A DNA stretch of 54,003 bases from an uncultured Clostridia bacterium (GTDB lineage Bacteria; Bacillota; Clostridia; Peptostreptococcales; Anaerovoracaceae). How positions within the stretch are numbered: position 1 is the first letter of the stretch; each line of letters opens with the position of its first letter. The notes beneath the pieces are model-generated. The model was given only the letters and a program-made list of their open reading frames with translations, was not told where the DNA came from and searched no databases. The DNA lies in NCBI GenBank assembly GCA_944383465.1, contig CALWPQ010000015.1, forward strand, positions 1 through 54,003, written 5' to 3'. The translations under genes were made by a program, and so were the position numbers. This document shows positions 7,854 to 16,859 of the stretch, piece by piece.

Positions 7854-9572
7854 ATGAGTGAAAACTATGAAAATGTGCTGACAATTAAAAATTTGACGGT
7901 CGCGTTTGCGGGCAGCGGCGCTCGTGCAAAAGGTCGCGCCTTAAAGCACGGCGGCAGCCGCGAGTATGTTAGAGGTACGAAGGATGATGAAGGTGCGCTG
8001 TATGAAAGCATTGCTGTTAAGAACGTAAGTCTTGAACTGCATAAAGGCGAAATACTTGCGCTTGTCGGTGAATCAGGCTGCGGCAAAACCGTTCTCTGCA
8101 AAAGCATTCTCGGCATATTGTGCGACAAAGCGCGTATACTCAGCGGTGAAGTAAATTTTGGCGGGACTAATCTTCTGACGCTCAGCGAAAAGGAGCTGCG
8201 AGGATACCGCGGAGGCAAAATATCTATGGTATTTCAGGATCCGATGACATCGCTCAATCCGACAATATGTATAGGAGAGCAGATTGCGGAAGCTGTGCGG
8301 CTGCACGGCGCTTTAGGACGCGCGCAAGCAAGAGTGGAAGCGACAGAGCTGATGAGTCAGGTTGGCATTTCGCAGGCGGAAGAGCGTTACCGCCAGATGC
8401 CGCATCATTTTTCGGGTGGCATGCGCCAAAGAGCAGCGATAGCGACAGCGCTTGCTGGTAAACCGGAAATACTGCTTGCCGATGAGCCGACTACGGCGCT
8501 CGATGTCGAAATGCAGGAGCAGATACTTGCGCTTCTCAAGGAGATACAAAAAAAGTGCGGCAACACTATAGTATTTATAACGCACGACCTCAGCCTTGCA
8601 CGCGATTTTGCGGACAGAACGGCTGTGATGCAGGGCGGCAGAATCGTGGAAATCGGCAAGACCGAGGAAATATTTGAAAAGCCTGAGCACGAATATACAA
8701 AAAGCCTGCTCTCTTATGTGAATTACGGCAAGGGCGGCTCGCATAGCCACGGGCGGGCGCTTGTTTTAGAGCCGAGGCCACAACAATCAGCTGAATCTTT
8801 GCCTAGCGATAAGGAGGGAGCTTGTGATAAGCAAATAGAGAAGGAGAAAGGAAGTGAAAAATTAGTTTCGGCGGATAAAGCGGCGTTCGCGGGCGGACAG
8901 AAAAAGCTCATTGAAATAAAAAATCTCAGCAAATACTTTAAGCTCGGCAAAAACAAAACTGTTGCCGCCTTTGAGCATCTCAATATGGACATATATGAAG
9001 GCGAACTGCTCGGAATTGTCGGGCACTCAGGATGCGGTAAATCGACGCTCGCACGCTGTCTTATGGAAATATATGAGCCGTCGGAAGGGGAGATAATATA
9101 CGCAAACCAAAATATGCGCGCCGCGGATGATAAAACACTCAGCAAATCGGAGCAGAAAAACTGGAAGCAGATGATATTTCAAGACTCAGCGTCGGCGTTT
9201 AATCCGCACATGACGGTTGAAGAGATAATCGGCGAGCCGATATATATAATGACAAAAAAGAAACCATCGCGGAAGCTGATATTATCGCTTATGGAGCAGG
9301 CGGAGCTCAGTTCGGAGCTTCTTTTTCGCAGACCTTACGAGCTTTCGGGCGGGCAGAGGCAGCGCGCCGCGATAGCAAGAGCGTTATCTGCCGATCCTCA
9401 ATTTATAATTGCTGACGAGCCGATTTCATCGCTTGATGTATCGGTACAGTCACAGATAGTACATCTTTTTAAGAAGCTGCAGTCCGAGCACAAGCTCACG
9501 ATAATGCTCATAGCTCACGACCTCCCGATGGTGCAGCATGTTAGCGACCGCATTATCAAGTTCAGCTTATGA
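7854..9572 (+). CDS. Fused double-ATPase of peptide/nickel ABC importer (DppD-DppF-like)
   Basis: 572 residues with two nucleotide-binding domains. Domain 1 has Walker A GESGCGKT, signature FSGGMRQRAA and Walker B ILLADEPTTALD; domain 2 has GHSGCGKST, LSGGQRQRAA and FIIADEPISSLD. A low-complexity charged linker separates them (about residues 285-350). The protein stops right after the switch-region sequence AHDLPMVQHVSDRI, so the second domain lacks the roughly 60-80 residue tail usual for OppF/DppF, while domain 1 keeps some of it (EIFEKPEHEYTKSLL). The ATG at 7854 is preferred to an upstream TTG. Last gene of the importer operon. Confidence 0.88.
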   Translation: MSENYENVLTIKNLTVAFAGSGARAKGRALKHGGSREYVRGTKDDEGALYESIAVKNVSLELHKGEILALVGESGCGKTVLCKSILGILCDKARILSGEVNFGGTNLLTLSEKELRGYRGGKISMVFQDPMTSLNPTICIGEQIAEAVRLHGALGRAQARVEATELMSQVGISQAEERYRQMPHHFSGGMRQRAAIATALAGKPEILLADEPTTALDVEMQEQILALLKEIQKKCGNTIVFITHDLSLARDFADRTAVMQGGRIVEIGKTEEIFEKPEHEYTKSLLSYVNYGKGGSHSHGRALVLEPRPQQSAESLPSDKEGACDKQIEKEKGSEKLVSADKAAFAGGQKKLIEIKNLSKYFKLGKNKTVAAFEHLNMDIYEGELLGIVGHSGCGKSTLARCLMEIYEPSEGEIIYANQNMRAADDKTLSKSEQKNWKQMIFQDSASAFNPHMTVEEIIGEPIYIMTKKKPSRKLILSLMEQAELSSELLFRRPYELSGGQRQRAAIARALSADPQFIIADEPISSLDVSVQSQIVHLFKKLQSEHKLTIMLIAHDLPMVQHVSDRIIKFSL

Positions 9573-9686
9573 GAGACGCTGTAATTTTAGAAGCGGATGC
9601 TTAAATGCTGTAAATTTGTGGTATATATATTTTATATTTTAAATATCATATGATTGCGTTATTTAAGATTTATGGAGGTAAAGAGA

Positions 9687-10250
9687 ATGAGAAAAAATTT
9701 AGGAGAGGGCAGCTATGTTTTCCCTATGCCGGTATTTATAATAGGGACATATGATGAAAACGGAGTTCCCGATGCGATGAACGCGGGCTGGGGAGGTATT
9801 ACGGGTCGCGAGGAGATTACCTTAGCGATAAGCTCAGCACACAAAACAGCGAAAAATATTCAGAAAAAAAAGGCGTTTACGGTAAGCATAGGAACGACGG
9901 AGCATGTGGTTTCCTGTGATTATGTGGGCTTGGTTTCGGCAAACGATGTGCCGGATAAGCTCGAAACCGCCGGTTTTCATACTTTCAAGAGCGAGATGGT
10001 AGACGCGCCTCTTATCGAAGAGCTTCCGTTTGCACTTGAATGTGAGCTAATAGAATACAATCCTGAAAATAACAAGCTAAGAGCAAGAATTGTGAATATC
10101 TGCGCGGACGAAGAGATACTCGATGAGAACGGAAATATTGATCTTACAAAGTTTCATCCAATCGTGTATGACTCGCCGAACAATGGGTATTATGCAGTGG
10201 GAGAGAAAATAGGAGAAGCGTTTAAGTCGGGACTAGCGCTGAAAAAATAA
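9687..10250 (+). CDS. Flavin reductase-like FMN-binding split-barrel protein
   Basis: 187 residues of the flavin reductase-like/FMN-binding family. The N-terminal PVFIIGTYDENGVPDAMNAGWGGI matches the family's P-x-P-V-x-(L/I)-(V/I)-(G/S)T block where FMN binds, followed by TVSIGTTEHVVSCDYVGLVSAND. Members reduce or bind FMN, some acting as small oxidoreductases in anaerobes; the partner is unknown. ATG 9687 follows TGGAGG at 8 bases. It stands alone between the importer operon and a strong terminator. Confidence 0.85.
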   Translation: MRKNLGEGSYVFPMPVFIIGTYDENGVPDAMNAGWGGITGREEITLAISSAHKTAKNIQKKKAFTVSIGTTEHVVSCDYVGLVSANDVPDKLETAGFHTFKSEMVDAPLIEELPFALECELIEYNPENNKLRARIVNICADEEILDENGNIDLTKFHPIVYDSPNNGYYAVGEKIGEAFKSGLALKK

Positions 10251-10269
10251 AGCTTGAAAAAGAGCAGGC

Positions 10270-10342
10270 AACGAATTGATGTCTGGCTTCCGCATCCGCG
10301 TATGCGGAAGCGGAAACAGACTCGATTCGTTTTTTGTTTTTT
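10270..10342 (+). terminator. Strong long-stem terminator
   Basis: AACGAAT...ATTCGTT outer arms, GTCTG/CAGAC middle and a GCTTCCGCAT/ATGCGGAAGC inner stem form a long hairpin followed by a T-rich run. It ends the flavoprotein unit; a short reading frame crossing it is not a gene. Confidence 0.85.
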
Positions 10343-10481
10343 GGCAGCCGAGGCATTGCTGCTGCACATTCTGCGCAAATTATTAAAAAGCAGAGTGCAT
10401 GCGCTTGATGAGCACAGAGGTTTGCTTTTTACAAGAAAGTATGTAATGAAGCGATTTGTTTTAACTTGATTTACCTTGCAA

Positions 10482-11597
10482 TTACAGAGCTTTAAACCCG
10501 CTGTGAATCATTTCACGCAGCTCATCTTCCGAGAATTCAGATGATCTGCCGCGGCGGCGGATGAGAATTTCGCTGAGCCTTGCTTCGTCAAGCGGCGTAA
10601 AGTCATCGTAGTGCATTTTGATGCCGCAGCTTTCAAACATAGCTGTGATTTTCTGAACACCATCCTCTATATTGCTGGCACCGAAAAGTCCCATAAAATC
10701 GAGAATATCATCCTTATGCCTCTTTGCAAGGCCCTTGAGCCAGTGAGGAAAGATGATGCAGATAGCTTCGCGGTACTGAATGCCGCAGAGTTCTTCACCG
10801 ATACCCTCTACATTGTAGAAGTCGTCGCCATAGGCGTAGGTTTTGCCGCAGTCGAGAAGACCCATAGTTCCCATAGAAGCTGCCCACATAAGATCCGCAC
10901 GTGCTTCGTAATTATTCGGGTCTTTAATAGCGACATCGAGTTGTTTGAGAACAGTTTGGATGAGAGTTTTTGAAAATTCTCTGGAAACTGTAAAATTGCC
11001 TACGACCTTTGTCGACAGCTGCACTATTGTTGCGAATGCACCGTAGGCTGTTGCGGTTTTACCGAGCCCATATGTAAACTCCGGATTGAGTATGGCATAA
11101 TTGCCAAACATATCATAGATTGCGCCGTGTTCACCCGTTTCAAAATCATCGATTTCGCTGGCGCCGTCAACTTCCGAGCCGCCCATCGGGAATGTCGGGA
11201 TGAGGATTACAGGAAGGTGTTTTGCGTCAGGTCTGCTGTCTCTTTCTTTGACGAATGCCCAGAGATCAACGGCGTTTGCTGCGCCGAAGGCTATCATCTT
11301 GGACATATCCATACAGCTTGAGCCGCCGGCACCGATGACAATATCTATGTTATTTTTCTTACAGATTTCAACTGCCTCCTCCACTTTTTTAAAGTCCGGT
11401 CTTGTATTGCCGCCAAAATCAAATACTGCTGCGTTTTTAAGCGCTTCCATCAGTTTTCCGTGAGTGCCGTTTGCCTTCAGTGAATTGCCGCCGTAAACGA
11501 GCAATACCCTTTTTCCTTTGCATAAATCGTCGAGATTATCGTGCGCATTTTTTCCGAAAAAAATCTTTACCGGGGCGTTAAAGGTAAAATCATTCAT
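10482..11597 (-). CDS. Iron-containing (NADH/NADPH-dependent) alcohol dehydrogenase, butanol dehydrogenase-like
   Basis: 371 residues of the group III iron-dependent alcohol dehydrogenases. The N-terminus FNAPVKIFFGK, the cofactor loop GAGGSSCMDMSKMIAF, the LIPTFPMGGSEVDGASEI block and the downstream metal-binding segment are typical of the BdhA/YqhD branch that reduces aldehydes such as butyraldehyde during fermentation. One expected metal-ligand region is altered: the usual GHxxxH-type stretch reads GIQYREAICIIFPHW, giving one clear His, so metal dependence should not be assumed. ATG 11597 follows GAGGAGGG; an upstream in-frame ATG extends into the leader and is rejected. Confidence 0.85.
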   Translation of the reverse strand: MNDFTFNAPVKIFFGKNAHDNLDDLCKGKRVLLVYGGNSLKANGTHGKLMEALKNAAVFDFGGNTRPDFKKVEEAVEICKKNNIDIVIGAGGSSCMDMSKMIAFGAANAVDLWAFVKERDSRPDAKHLPVILIPTFPMGGSEVDGASEIDDFETGEHGAIYDMFGNYAILNPEFTYGLGKTATAYGAFATIVQLSTKVVGNFTVSREFSKTLIQTVLKQLDVAIKDPNNYEARADLMWAASMGTMGLLDCGKTYAYGDDFYNVEGIGEELCGIQYREAICIIFPHWLKGLAKRHKDDILDFMGLFGASNIEDGVQKITAMFESCGIKMHYDDFTPLDEARLSEILIRRRGRSSEFSEDELREMIHSGFKAL

Positions 11598-11873
11598 TTT
11601 ATTTCCCTCCTCAAAATTGTTTATAAATAATAACATATTTTATTGTTTATATTTTATAATGTAAAAATAAAAAAACAAGTATGAACTTTTATGACATATA
11701 CTATCAAATACGCCAGTATATTTTAAAATGAATTTTAAACAAAAGCCGGCTTTTCTCATTATGCGCATAGCAACTATTGCAATATTTGTGGTATAAAGCC
11801 GATGCAAACGGTAAAGCATAAAACCGTATATATTTTTTACAGAGAAATTGTTTTATATAATTCGGAGGTTTTT
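11598..11873. other. Divergent intergenic region, adh/yfcC
   Basis: 276 bases between two divergent genes, AT-rich, with no gene. It contains TTTGTGGTATA at 11785, a sequence also found before 9687 and 13704, probably an extended -10 promoter (TGGTATAAA). Confidence 0.4.
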
Positions 11874-13421
11874 ATGAAAAAATTTAAAATGCCGAGTGCG
11901 TTTACAATACTTTTTGTCATTATAATCATCGTAGCTGTGCTGACTTTTATAATACCGGCGGGTGCATACGATTATACTGGTGAAGCGTCAGGCACGCCTG
12001 AGCCGATACCGGGGACATACAGGGAGATTGAAAGAAATCCGCAGGGATTCTGGGAGATTTTGCAGGCGCCGATATCGGGATTTTTTGACGCGGTTGATAT
12101 CATACTTTTTATACTCGTAATCGGAGGATTTCTGGCTGTGGTGGCGGATACGGGCGCGATAGATGCAGGAATAGGCAGCATCGTCAGAAAATTTTCGGGA
12201 AGAGAAACGCTGATGATTCCGATTCTAATGCTGCTTTTCGGTCTCGGCGGCACGATATTTGGGATGGCGGAGGAAACGATAGCCTTTTATGTGCTTATAA
12301 TTCCCATATTCATAGCGGCAGGGTTTGATGCAGTGACTGGCTTTGCAGTGGTCTTTATAGGTGCGGGGATAGGCTGTCTTGGTTCGACAGTCAATCCGTT
12401 TGCGACGGGCATTGCGTCGGGCTTTGCAGGGATCTCCATCGGCGAGGGAATAATACTGCGACTGTTGATTCTGGCACTGGCGATGACAATTTCCATCATA
12501 TTTGTAATGAGGTATGCAAAGAGAGTGCAGGCAAATCCTATGCTTTCGATAGTAGGAGCTGAACACAGGGAATTATTTGCGAATGCAGAGCATATGGCCG
12601 AGTCTGATGGCACAGCTGCTGACGGCGGCAGTATAAAGATGCAGGGAAGTGAAGGTGAAAATACGCCGGCGCATATTAATGTGATGAGCGGCAGGCAAAA
12701 GGCCATTCTGGCGGTGTTTGGCGGCTGCTTCTTTATAATGATACTCGGTGTTATTCCGTGGGCGGAAAAATTTGATATATACTTGTTTGAAAACATCAAC
12801 GAATTTTTCAGGGGAATTCCGGTGCTCGGAGTTGTGCTCGGAAATACGCCGCCGCTTGGAGAATGGTGGTTTTCCGATATTACGGTGCTGTTCCTGCTGG
12901 GCTCGCTCATATGCGCTTTCATATGGCGCTGGAATGAAACCAAGTTTACAGAACTGTTTGTAGACGGTGCGCGTGACCTTCTTGGAGTAGCGCTCATTAT
13001 AGGGCTGACACGCGGTATTACTGTTGTTATGAATGATGGGGGAATGACTGCGACGATACTTCATTTTGGTGAAGAATCACTGCGCTCGCTGGGATCTGCG
13101 GCTTTTGTCGGACTTTCGTATGTTTTCTTCATTTTGTTATCGTTTCTCGTACCGTCTTCGTCGGGACTTGCGGCTCTATCAATGCCGATAATGGCGCCGA
13201 TAGCAGACTTCGTCGGTGTAGGCCGCGATCTTGTGGTTACGGCGTATGCTGCAGCGAGCGGCATTGTAAACCTGATTACCCCGACAAGCGGCGTTCTTAT
13301 GGGCGCGCTTGCTATTGCCAAAGTGCCGTACGGCGCGTTTCTAAAATGGATAATGAAGCTCGTAGCAGTGCTCTTTGTGATAGTGCTTGCAGTACTCTGC
13401 ATCGCGGCAGCTGTCGCATAA
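11874..13421 (+). CDS. YfcC/ArcD-type amino-acid or carboxylate antiporter
   Basis: 515-residue integral membrane protein with about 12-13 hydrophobic segments. The opening (KMPSAFTILFVIIIIVAVLTFIIPAG) and the later GLGGTIFGMAEETIAFY, VNPFATGIASGFAGISIGEG and FLVPSSSGLAALSMPIMAP blocks identify the YfcC family. Some streptococcal arginine/ornithine exchangers (ArcD) belong to this family, so it could serve the arginine deiminase pathway about 9.6 kb downstream; that link is inferred. ATG 11874 follows CGGAGG; the frame is open further upstream but without a ribosome site. Confidence 0.85.
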   Translation: MKKFKMPSAFTILFVIIIIVAVLTFIIPAGAYDYTGEASGTPEPIPGTYREIERNPQGFWEILQAPISGFFDAVDIILFILVIGGFLAVVADTGAIDAGIGSIVRKFSGRETLMIPILMLLFGLGGTIFGMAEETIAFYVLIIPIFIAAGFDAVTGFAVVFIGAGIGCLGSTVNPFATGIASGFAGISIGEGIILRLLILALAMTISIIFVMRYAKRVQANPMLSIVGAEHRELFANAEHMAESDGTAADGGSIKMQGSEGENTPAHINVMSGRQKAILAVFGGCFFIMILGVIPWAEKFDIYLFENINEFFRGIPVLGVVLGNTPPLGEWWFSDITVLFLLGSLICAFIWRWNETKFTELFVDGARDLLGVALIIGLTRGITVVMNDGGMTATILHFGEESLRSLGSAAFVGLSYVFFILLSFLVPSSSGLAALSMPIMAPIADFVGVGRDLVVTAYAAASGIVNLITPTSGVLMGALAIAKVPYGAFLKWIMKLVAVLFVIVLAVLCIAAAVA

Positions 13422-13534
13422 TGATAGCCGGATTAGATAAAGCTTTACTTGTGCAGAGCTTTTCAGGCGGCGTATTATAATTTTGTCGTCGAAAGCTTCT
13501 GAAATTGCAGTAGGGTTATCTTTATGGCACTTAA

Positions 13535-13586
13535 AAAGCCCGCGGAAAAAGGCGTTAAAAACAACGCTTCCGCGGGCTTTACTTTT
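13535..13586. terminator. Terminator after antiporter gene
   Basis: AAAGCCCGCGGAA pairs with TTCCGCGGGCTTT around a 20-base loop and is followed by ACTTTT. Strong GC stem. A short open frame spanning it is a by-product. Confidence 0.8.
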
Positions 13587-13590
13587 GGCT

Positions 13591-13619
13591 TTGCTTTGTC
13601 TTTGGCTTTGTGGTATACT
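13591..13619 (+). promoter_or_regulatory. Possible promoter for E2-like gene
   Basis: TTGCTT, 17 bases, TATACT, with a TG one base before the -10 (extended -10). About 85 bases before the E2-like gene. Confidence 0.4.
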
Positions 13620-13703
13620 TGTATGTGTGTTTTTTCCTAAGGATGTGAAAAAGCACTGTTTAAAAGAGAAAATATATCAAAAAGAATAAAACGGAGAATT
13701 GAA

Positions 13704-14534
13704 ATGAGAGCAGACGGTAAAAGAGTAAAGCACCTCAAACCGTTTTTTGAAATAATACCTTATATTATGAACAAACGGGTGGACGCTCAGAATTATATAA
13801 CGCAGGAAGTGGATCTTGAGGGCATAAGGAACTACATAAGTGAAAAACGCGGAAGCGGCGCAGGCATCAGTCATATAAGTATTGTAATCGCGGCTTTTTT
13901 TAAGACCGCGAAGGAATATGAGCAGCTGAATTATTTTGTCGCCAACAAAAAAATATACAGGCGCAATCATTTCTGTATATCGTTTGTCGCGCTGAAAAAC
14001 GATGGCGGTGATGATGTCACGGAGCAGACAGTCATAAAGATATTTCTTGAGGACGGAGACAACATATTTACGATATCGAAGAAGGTGAATGATGCGGTAG
14101 AGGCTAATAAAGATGTAAAAGGCAGCAATGCTACAGATAAGCTTTTGAGCAGGCTTATGCATTTTCCGGGGCTGGCGACGTTTTCGGTCGGTTTTATAAA
14201 GCTGCTTGATAAATTTGGACTTTTGCCGCGGGCGATAATCGACGCGAGCCCGTTCCATACAAGTCTTTTTATTACAAATATGGCGTCGCTGCGTTCAAAG
14301 CCTATATATCATCACTTATACGAATTCGGTACGACAAGCATTTTTGTGGCTCTCGGTCAGAACGAAAAACGCCTTGTTTTAAAAAAAGATGGCGCGGTTG
14401 CGGAAAAAATGATAATGCCGCTTGGAATAGTGACGGACGAGCGCATAGCGTCGGGGCATTACTACACCTCTGCGTTCAGGAAAATGGAAAGATATTTGCA
14501 GAATCCTGAGCTGCTCGAAGAAGCGGTGGGCTAA
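13704..14534 (+). CDS. 2-oxoacid dehydrogenase E2-like / CAT-fold protein with altered active site
   Basis: 276 residues resembling the catalytic domain of dihydrolipoamide acyltransferases (chloramphenicol acetyltransferase fold) without lipoyl or E1-binding domains. The C-terminus aligns with the E2 end pattern, but where active enzymes have D-H-R-x-x-D-G this protein reads D245-E-R-I-A-S-G251, so both the catalytic His and Asp are missing. The F-H-T-S-L-F-I-T-N region matches the strand before the active site. It may be a pseudoenzyme, a binding protein or an enzyme with other chemistry. GGAG precedes the ATG. Followed by a membrane protein on the same strand. Confidence 0.7.
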   Translation: MRADGKRVKHLKPFFEIIPYIMNKRVDAQNYITQEVDLEGIRNYISEKRGSGAGISHISIVIAAFFKTAKEYEQLNYFVANKKIYRRNHFCISFVALKNDGGDDVTEQTVIKIFLEDGDNIFTISKKVNDAVEANKDVKGSNATDKLLSRLMHFPGLATFSVGFIKLLDKFGLLPRAIIDASPFHTSLFITNMASLRSKPIYHHLYEFGTTSIFVALGQNEKRLVLKKDGAVAEKMIMPLGIVTDERIASGHYYTSAFRKMERYLQNPELLEEAVG

Positions 14535-14626
14535 ATACAGGAACGGAGAAACGGATATAAGGAAAAATATGCGGAGCGCCTTTATCGGAGGCGCGCAGCA
14601 AAACAGAAATTTAAAGGTACGGCGCA

Positions 14627-15499
14627 TTGAAACACGAAATCAAAATAATTAAAAAAGAGGAAAGCGCAGATACGCTTTCGCATATGACGCTGGTAACGCC
14701 GGGGGATGAAAAAAAGGAAATTATTTCGGAAAAGGTCTGCGGCTACTTATACGTGAAAAGAGAGTTTCAGTGTGTAGACAAATTTGTAGTCGTGATTATA
14801 GACGGTGAGCCATATACGCTGAAAGCTGGCGATAGACTCGTATTTTCGGCGCGTCAGAACGATGAGGCGGCAATTTTTTGCATGGGTGACGGCGCAATGA
14901 GTCTGCTGTGCACTTACTATAATGAGGATGAAGCTAAGCTGAGCACGGCAGAAACGGAAATTGAAGAAATGCTGAAAGCATCAGCGCCTGAAACTGCAAA
15001 TGAGCCGCAAGCAGCCGCCGCCACGGCTTCGGAAAATGCACATAGCGCATCATTTTCATCAGACCTTAAACTTGCATATAAAATAGCTTTTACACAGTTC
15101 CGCGGCAGTACGCTCATAGTGCGCAGCCTGCGCGAAGTTTGGTATGACAGAGCCTTGCAGCACGGCATTGATCGTGTCCAAAAAGCATATATTCCGTACA
15201 TAATTATTATAATAGGACTTATGGTTATAGGCTTTTCGGGGGCGGGAAAAATACCGAATAACACTTTGTTTGCGATAATGGGGGGCTGGGTAATAGCTGC
15301 ACTCGTAATTATAGTACCGCTGATTTTTTATGCAGCGCTGCCCAAGCCGGTAGCACCGCATATAAAACGCATAGACAGTCTGAGCGAAGATGAGCGCAGA
15401 CTTTATGAAGAGGACTTAAGAGAAAATAAAAGAGTAAATAAAATTATCAAGCGCTATAAAATGCCGGACAGGGACAGGGTGAAAAACGGCAGACGCTGA
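14627..15499 (+). CDS. Hypothetical membrane protein, 290 aa
   Basis: Not recognised. The N-terminal 100 residues look like a small beta-rich domain (VVIIDGEPYTLKAGDRLVFSA resembles a cupin or regulator-like barrel). A 40-residue Ala/Glu/Thr-rich linker follows, then an amphipathic stretch, then two membrane segments (about residues 188-207 and 214-238). The tail is highly charged (DEDE/KRK) and probably cytoplasmic. The start is a TTG 10 bases after AAAGG, so the N-terminus is not certain. It lies 92 bases behind the E2-like gene and may be cotranscribed with it. Confidence 0.65.
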   Translation: MKHEIKIIKKEESADTLSHMTLVTPGDEKKEIISEKVCGYLYVKREFQCVDKFVVVIIDGEPYTLKAGDRLVFSARQNDEAAIFCMGDGAMSLLCTYYNEDEAKLSTAETEIEEMLKASAPETANEPQAAAATASENAHSASFSSDLKLAYKIAFTQFRGSTLIVRSLREVWYDRALQHGIDRVQKAYIPYIIIIIGLMVIGFSGAGKIPNNTLFAIMGGWVIAALVIIVPLIFYAALPKPVAPHIKRIDSLSEDERRLYEEDLRENKRVNKIIKRYKMPDRDRVKNGRR

Positions 15500-15559
15500 T
15501 GAAAATATATGAGCATAGTGCATAAAAATTCATGAATTGTAAGGAAAGGAGATACTTAA

Positions 15560-16573
15560 ATGATTTTTTTCAGAAGTGATTACAGTTCAGGCGCACACCC
15601 GAGAATTATCGAAGCGCTTGCAAAGACAAACCTCGAACATACGGATGGTTATTCGCTGGATCCGCATTGTGAAAATGCGGCAGCGCTTATCAAAAAAAGA
15701 CTTGGTGATGATTCGCTTGACATTCATTTTACAGTTGGCGGTACGATAACAAATCTCACGGCTATAGCGGCCTGGCTGAGACCGTATCAAGCGGCAGTAT
15801 CAGTGGCAAGCGGGCATATTTATGTGCATGAGACGGGCGCTGTCGAGGCCACGGGACACAAGGTAATAGCGATGCCGGGAAAAGACGGAAAACTCACACC
15901 GGATGATATACTTGCGGCCGTTGAAATGCACAAAGATGAGCATATGGTGCAGCCAAAGCTCGCTTATATTTCAAATTCTACGGAGACAGGCACTATATAT
16001 ACAAAAGCAGAATTAAAAGCGCTGCACGATTGCTGCCTCGAAAAAGGTATGTACCTCTATATGGACGGTGCGCGTCTTGGATCAGCGCTTACTGCGGAGG
16101 GAAATGACGTTGCATTTGCAGATCTGCCCCAGCTTACGGACGCGTTTTATATAGGCGGTACCAAAAACGGGTTTTTATTTGGCGAAGCGCTCGTTATCTC
16201 AAATCCGGCGCTCAAATCTGACTTTAGATATATGATAAAACAGAGGGGCGGAATGTTTGCAAAAGGAAGGCTGCTTGGTCTGCAATTTGAGGAAATGTTC
16301 AGAGACAATCTCTATTTTGATATTGCCGCCGATACCAACAGGCGCGCTAAAACGCTCCGCGACGGCATTGCCGCAAAGGGATATAAGTTTATGTCTGATT
16401 CGCCGAGTAACCAGGTTTTTCCGATATTTAAGGCGGAAAAAGTTGCAGAACTTGAGAAAAAATACTTTTTCCTTCCACAGGAATACTACGACGACGGTAC
16501 GATTGCAATAAGACTTGTATGTTCGTGGTCGACAACCGATAAAGATATTGAAGCTTTTCTCGCTGACATTTAG
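15560..16573 (+). CDS. PLP-dependent threonine aldolase / beta-eliminating lyase family enzyme
   Basis: 337 residues of the aromatic beta-eliminating lyase/threonine aldolase family. FRSDYSSGAHPRIIEAL and EHTDGYSLDP match the N-terminal substrate region; YLYMDGARLGSAL contains the Asp that pairs with PLP nitrogen; the Lys in FYIGGTKNGFLFGE is the PLP Schiff-base residue. Likely cleaves L-threonine or allo-threonine to glycine and acetaldehyde, or another beta-hydroxy amino acid. Start supported by AAAGGAG. Ends before a strong terminator. Confidence 0.88.
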   Translation: MIFFRSDYSSGAHPRIIEALAKTNLEHTDGYSLDPHCENAAALIKKRLGDDSLDIHFTVGGTITNLTAIAAWLRPYQAAVSVASGHIYVHETGAVEATGHKVIAMPGKDGKLTPDDILAAVEMHKDEHMVQPKLAYISNSTETGTIYTKAELKALHDCCLEKGMYLYMDGARLGSALTAEGNDVAFADLPQLTDAFYIGGTKNGFLFGEALVISNPALKSDFRYMIKQRGGMFAKGRLLGLQFEEMFRDNLYFDIAADTNRRAKTLRDGIAAKGYKFMSDSPSNQVFPIFKAEKVAELEKKYFFLPQEYYDDGTIAIRLVCSWSTTDKDIEAFLADI

Positions 16574-16637
16574 CGAGGTTTAAGTATTGCAGAGTTTCAA
16601 ATTTGAATACAACAAAAAAACTATATTATAAAAATTG

Positions 16638-16676
16638 CGCCTGCCGTGACCTAAATGTTCACGGCAGGCGTTTTAA
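16638..16676 (+). terminator. Rho-independent terminator after threonine aldolase gene
   Basis: CGCCTGCCGTGA pairs with TCACGGCAGGCG, followed by TTTTAAT. A textbook GC-rich stem. Confidence 0.88.
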
Positions 16677-16859
16677 TATTAAAACATAATTTAGTAAGTT
16701 TAAAAATAATATTAAAATAAAAAATTTGTAAATATTTTATACAATTACTTGATTAAAAATACAAAATGATATATCATATAATGTGCAAAGTATAAAGCAT
16801 AGAATATTTTATCTTTATACCCGGAATTATACTATTTTTATTTAAAAGGAGGCATTATT

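Noticed and set aside
10254..10469. Short plus-strand frame after the flavoprotein gene
   Set aside because: It crosses a strong terminator hairpin and has no ribosome site.
12287..12997. 236-codon minus-strand frame
   Set aside because: Antisense to the YfcC-type antiporter; composition typical of a mirror of a membrane protein gene.
13483..13689. Short plus-strand frame before the E2-like gene
   Set aside because: It spans a terminator stem-loop; its hydrophobic part comes from T-rich promoter and tail sequence.
16749..16782. Promoter upstream of the DUF5058-like gene
   Set aside because: TATAAT is present at 16777 but no -35 box lies at a workable distance in this AT-rich leader.
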